Below are positions 23,828 through 25,420 of a stretch of 25,420 nucleotides of DNA, one piece after another. This DNA comes from Magnetospirillum sp. GTDB taxonomy: Bacteria; Pseudomonadota; Alphaproteobacteria; Rhodospirillales; Magnetospirillaceae. The translations under genes were made by a program, and so were the position numbers. Numbering within the stretch: the stretch's first letter is position 1; each line of letters starts with the position of its first letter. The notes below the pieces were generated by a model, which was given only the letters and a program-made list of their open reading frames with translations, did not search any database and was not told where the DNA came from. Where the stretch lies: positions 1 through 25,420 of the forward strand of contig JACPDP010000062.1 of NCBI GenBank assembly GCA_016183945.1, read 5' to 3'.

Positions 23828-24781
23828 ATGACGTACCGCAAGGAGACGCCGACCTTTGTCCTGATGGGCAACCACAAATACTATCATCTGCTCAGCGTCA
23901 ATATCGGCTGCATCCGGGCGGTCTATCCCGACGCGCCGATCCTGGTCTACGATTGGGGCGACGAGCGCTACCGGCCGAAATTCGGCGCCGAAGCGGCGGC
24001 GAGCGACGTCACCGTCATCGACTGGGGCACCGCCATCCGCGACACCGCCGAGCTGGAATCGCAGATCGACTTCGGCCGGCAGGTGGACCTCGCCATCCGC
24101 CACAACGCCCGGTTCCAGCGCTCGTGGCGCCAGCGATTGCGCAAGAAGATCCTGAAGACGTTGCCCGGTTCGGCCCTGGCGCGGCCGCTGATCCGCGCCG
24201 GCCTCGTCTTCGAGAACATGATCGCCCAGAAGATCCCCTGCATGGCGGACGCCTCGAAGCGCATCGGCGGTCGCCGGATGATTTTCCTCGACGCCGACGC
24301 GTTCATCTTGAAGGACGTGGACGACGTCATGTCGCGCGATGATTTCGACGTCGCCGTGACGCTGATGGGAAATCCGTGCTTCGACTTCAACAACTGCTCG
24401 GTGATCAACAGCGGCGTCATCTTCTTCGGCGACAGGTGCGGCCGGCGCGACGCCTTCCTGGGCGAATGGCTGGCGGCGTGCGCGGGCTGCAACGAGTGGC
24501 TGCGGGAGCAGACCTCCATGGTCCGCCTGCTGGAAGCCGGGGATAAGGCGGTGTTCACCGAGTATACCCTGGTCGATGTCCCCATGGCGGGGCAGCATGT
24601 GTCGGTGCTGTCACTGCCGCAAAGGGTCTACAACAACTCGGACCACCAGTGCCTGAGCAGCGGAACCATCCCCCGCGTAGTCCACTTCGCCAACACGGCG
24701 CAGAACGACAAGTACCTGGAGGAGCTGAAAAAACAGCTGCGTGAGGTGGTCGGCCACCTCTCCGACACCTTGGTCAAGTAA
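23828..24781 (+). CDS. Putative nucleotide-diphospho-sugar glycosyltransferase
   Basis: A 317-residue cytosolic protein with a GT-A-like layout. An N-terminal strand TFVLMGNHKYYHLLSVNIGCIRAVYPDAPILVYDWG resembles GT8-type donors-binding folds. The metal-binding DXD motif, FLDADAFI, is at residues 155-157. INSGVIFF follows, typical of enzymes that check an acceptor/donor pocket, then a late conserved-looking His-Phe (VVHFAN). The middle (about 90-140) is basic and helical. Donor and acceptor are unknown. The open frame extends 82 codons upstream, but that part reads as intergenic; ATG 23828 is used although its ribosome site (CAGGG) is weak. It stands apart from other polysaccharide genes. Confidence 0.72.
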   Translation: MTYRKETPTFVLMGNHKYYHLLSVNIGCIRAVYPDAPILVYDWGDERYRPKFGAEAAASDVTVIDWGTAIRDTAELESQIDFGRQVDLAIRHNARFQRSWRQRLRKKILKTLPGSALARPLIRAGLVFENMIAQKIPCMADASKRIGGRRMIFLDADAFILKDVDDVMSRDDFDVAVTLMGNPCFDFNNCSVINSGVIFFGDRCGRRDAFLGEWLAACAGCNEWLREQTSMVRLLEAGDKAVFTEYTLVDVPMAGQHVSVLSLPQRVYNNSDHQCLSSGTIPRVVHFANTAQNDKYLEELKKQLREVVGHLSDTLVK

Positions 24782-24882
24782 CTCGCAATCGACGCTTTTG
24801 AACACACAAAGCCATTGGTCGCCGCACGCCCGGCCGTGGTAGGTTGCTACCCTACGCCGGCCGCGAAAGGTTGACATCCGTC

Positions 24883-25170
24883 ATGAGCGATCAAAACCGC
24901 ATGGTTGAACTTACCGAGCAGCTTACCAAGCTGGTCTCCAGCAAGGTGGGCGAAATCAAGGCGGTGACCGGCACCACCCGGATCCTGGCGCTCAACGCCC
25001 TGATCGAGGCGACCCGGGCGGGCGAGGCCGGCAAGGGCTTCGCCGTGGTGGCGGCTGAAGTCAAACATGTCTCGGAAAGCATCACCACCATTACCCAGTC
25101 GCTGGAGAACGAACTCAGTCAAGTGGTGGCGGAATTGGGCGAACTGGTGCGTGCCGCCCGCGAGGCTTGA
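24883..25170 (+). CDS. Stand-alone chemoreceptor signalling-tip protein (95 residues)
   Basis: A 95-residue soluble helical protein that consists only of the cytoplasmic hairpin tip of a methyl-accepting chemotaxis protein. The text ILALNALIEATRAGEAGKGFAVVAAEVKHVSE (about residues 34-65) matches the highly conserved CheA/CheW-contact region. The usual VVADEVRKLAE is changed to VVAAEVKHVSE. Short coiled-coil arms flank it, with no membrane span, HAMP or sensor domain and too little length for the methylation helices. It could act as a small adaptor or competitor in chemoreceptor arrays, or be a remnant. The ATG has a modest AAAGG upstream. A partly palindromic stretch around 24831-24861 precedes it. 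Confidence 0.82.
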   Translation: MSDQNRMVELTEQLTKLVSSKVGEIKAVTGTTRILALNALIEATRAGEAGKGFAVVAAEVKHVSESITTITQSLENELSQVVAELGELVRAAREA

Positions 25171-25215
25171 ACGCCACGCCGGTTCCCTGAGTTTCCGCAA
25201 GCCGAATTCTAGCGC

Positions 25216-25420
25216 CTATGGGGGTTGCCCACTGGCCGCCTGGATGGGTCGTGCTTTGCCGCGTGGTGAACTAAATCGGATCCATTGGTAACGTCGAATC
25301 CAGGGGACCACTGCGATGGACGATGAAGGTGCGGCGGCGGGGGCCCGCCACTTCAGCTCGCCGGTATCCAGGTTCAGGGCGTAGACGTGGCGGTTGTTCG
25401 GGAAGTAGAGCGTGTCTGCC
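25216..25420 (-). CDS. C-terminal end of a PQQ-type beta-propeller protein (partial)
   Basis: The minus-strand frame entering from the right edge reads ADTLYFPNNRHVYALNLDTGE then LKWRA. This is a classic PQQ/quinoprotein propeller blade (LYALDxxTGxxxW) as in alcohol dehydrogenases and BamB. About 40 unrelated, basic residues follow it up to TAG at 25216-25218. The gene continues beyond the window. The abrupt change after one blade suggests that the 3' part may be truncated or rearranged. It cannot be assigned to a specific enzyme. Confidence 0.6.
   Translation of the reverse strand, partial: ADTLYFPNNRHVYALNLDTGELKWRAPAAAPSSSIAVVPWIRRYQWIRFSSPRGKARPIQAASGQPP

Overview
The window is about 25 kb of very GC-rich chromosomal DNA with tightly packed, often 4-bp-overlapping operons. 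Gene content points to a Rhodospirillales alphaproteobacterium, most like Magnetospirillum: ethylmalonyl-CoA pathway genes, a System I (Ccm) cytochrome c maturation cluster, aerobic-type cobaltochelatase CobN, and alphaproteobacterial palindromic repeats. The assignment is my inference from family resemblance and was not tested by a search.

Layout, left to right. (1) 1-995: ndk with a clear sigma70-type promoter and terminator, followed by the 3' half of a tRNA-Arg gene on the minus strand whose 5' half is missing. (2) 996-4628: a minus-strand pair (pdxY, LysE-type exporter) divergent from a plus-strand pair (mcl2-like malyl-CoA thioesterase and mesaconyl-CoA hydratase) of ethylmalonyl-CoA/C4-C5 acyl-CoA metabolism; an inverted repeat pair separates the latter two. 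(3) 4668-5243: a minus-strand Spy/CpxP-like periplasmic protein with a Met/Gly/His tail; a direct repeat with CpxR-box spacing lies in the divergent promoter region. (4) 5426-11486: ccmC-D-E-F-G-H-I, then an exported SMP-30/NHL-type protein. ccmI is frameshifted near its 3' end and runs in frame into the SMP-30 gene. (5) 11554-15685: phosphoglucomutase, a RelE/ParE-type toxin-antitoxin pair whose toxin stop overlaps the start of a phosphomannomutase/phosphoglucomutase, and a two-CBS-domain protein. (6) 15850-17192: a PhaJ/MaoC-type hydratase convergent with an RTX-type calcium-binding protein. (7) 17362-22689: cobU-cobW-cobN. cobN carries two in-frame palindromic repeat insertions that add low-complexity Pro/Gly-rich peptide. 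(8) 22694-25420: a minus-strand FNR-like regulator with a 47-codon downstream gene, a DXD-type glycosyltransferase, a 95-residue protein that is only a chemoreceptor hairpin tip, and the 3' end of a PQQ-propeller protein at the right edge.

Functional themes are respiratory metabolism (cytochrome c maturation, FNR-type control), cobalamin synthesis, acyl-CoA assimilation (the ethylmalonyl-CoA pathway includes a B12-dependent mutase, so the cob and mcl/mch genes are linked in function) and hexose-phosphate supply for surface polysaccharide. I saw no CRISPR array, rRNA, complete tRNA, intact insertion sequence, prophage or clear multi-gene defence system. The most unusual structures are the protein-coding palindromic insertions in cobN, the ccmI lesion, the coupled toxin-antitoxin/manB operon, the truncated tRNA-Arg and the stand-alone chemoreceptor tip.
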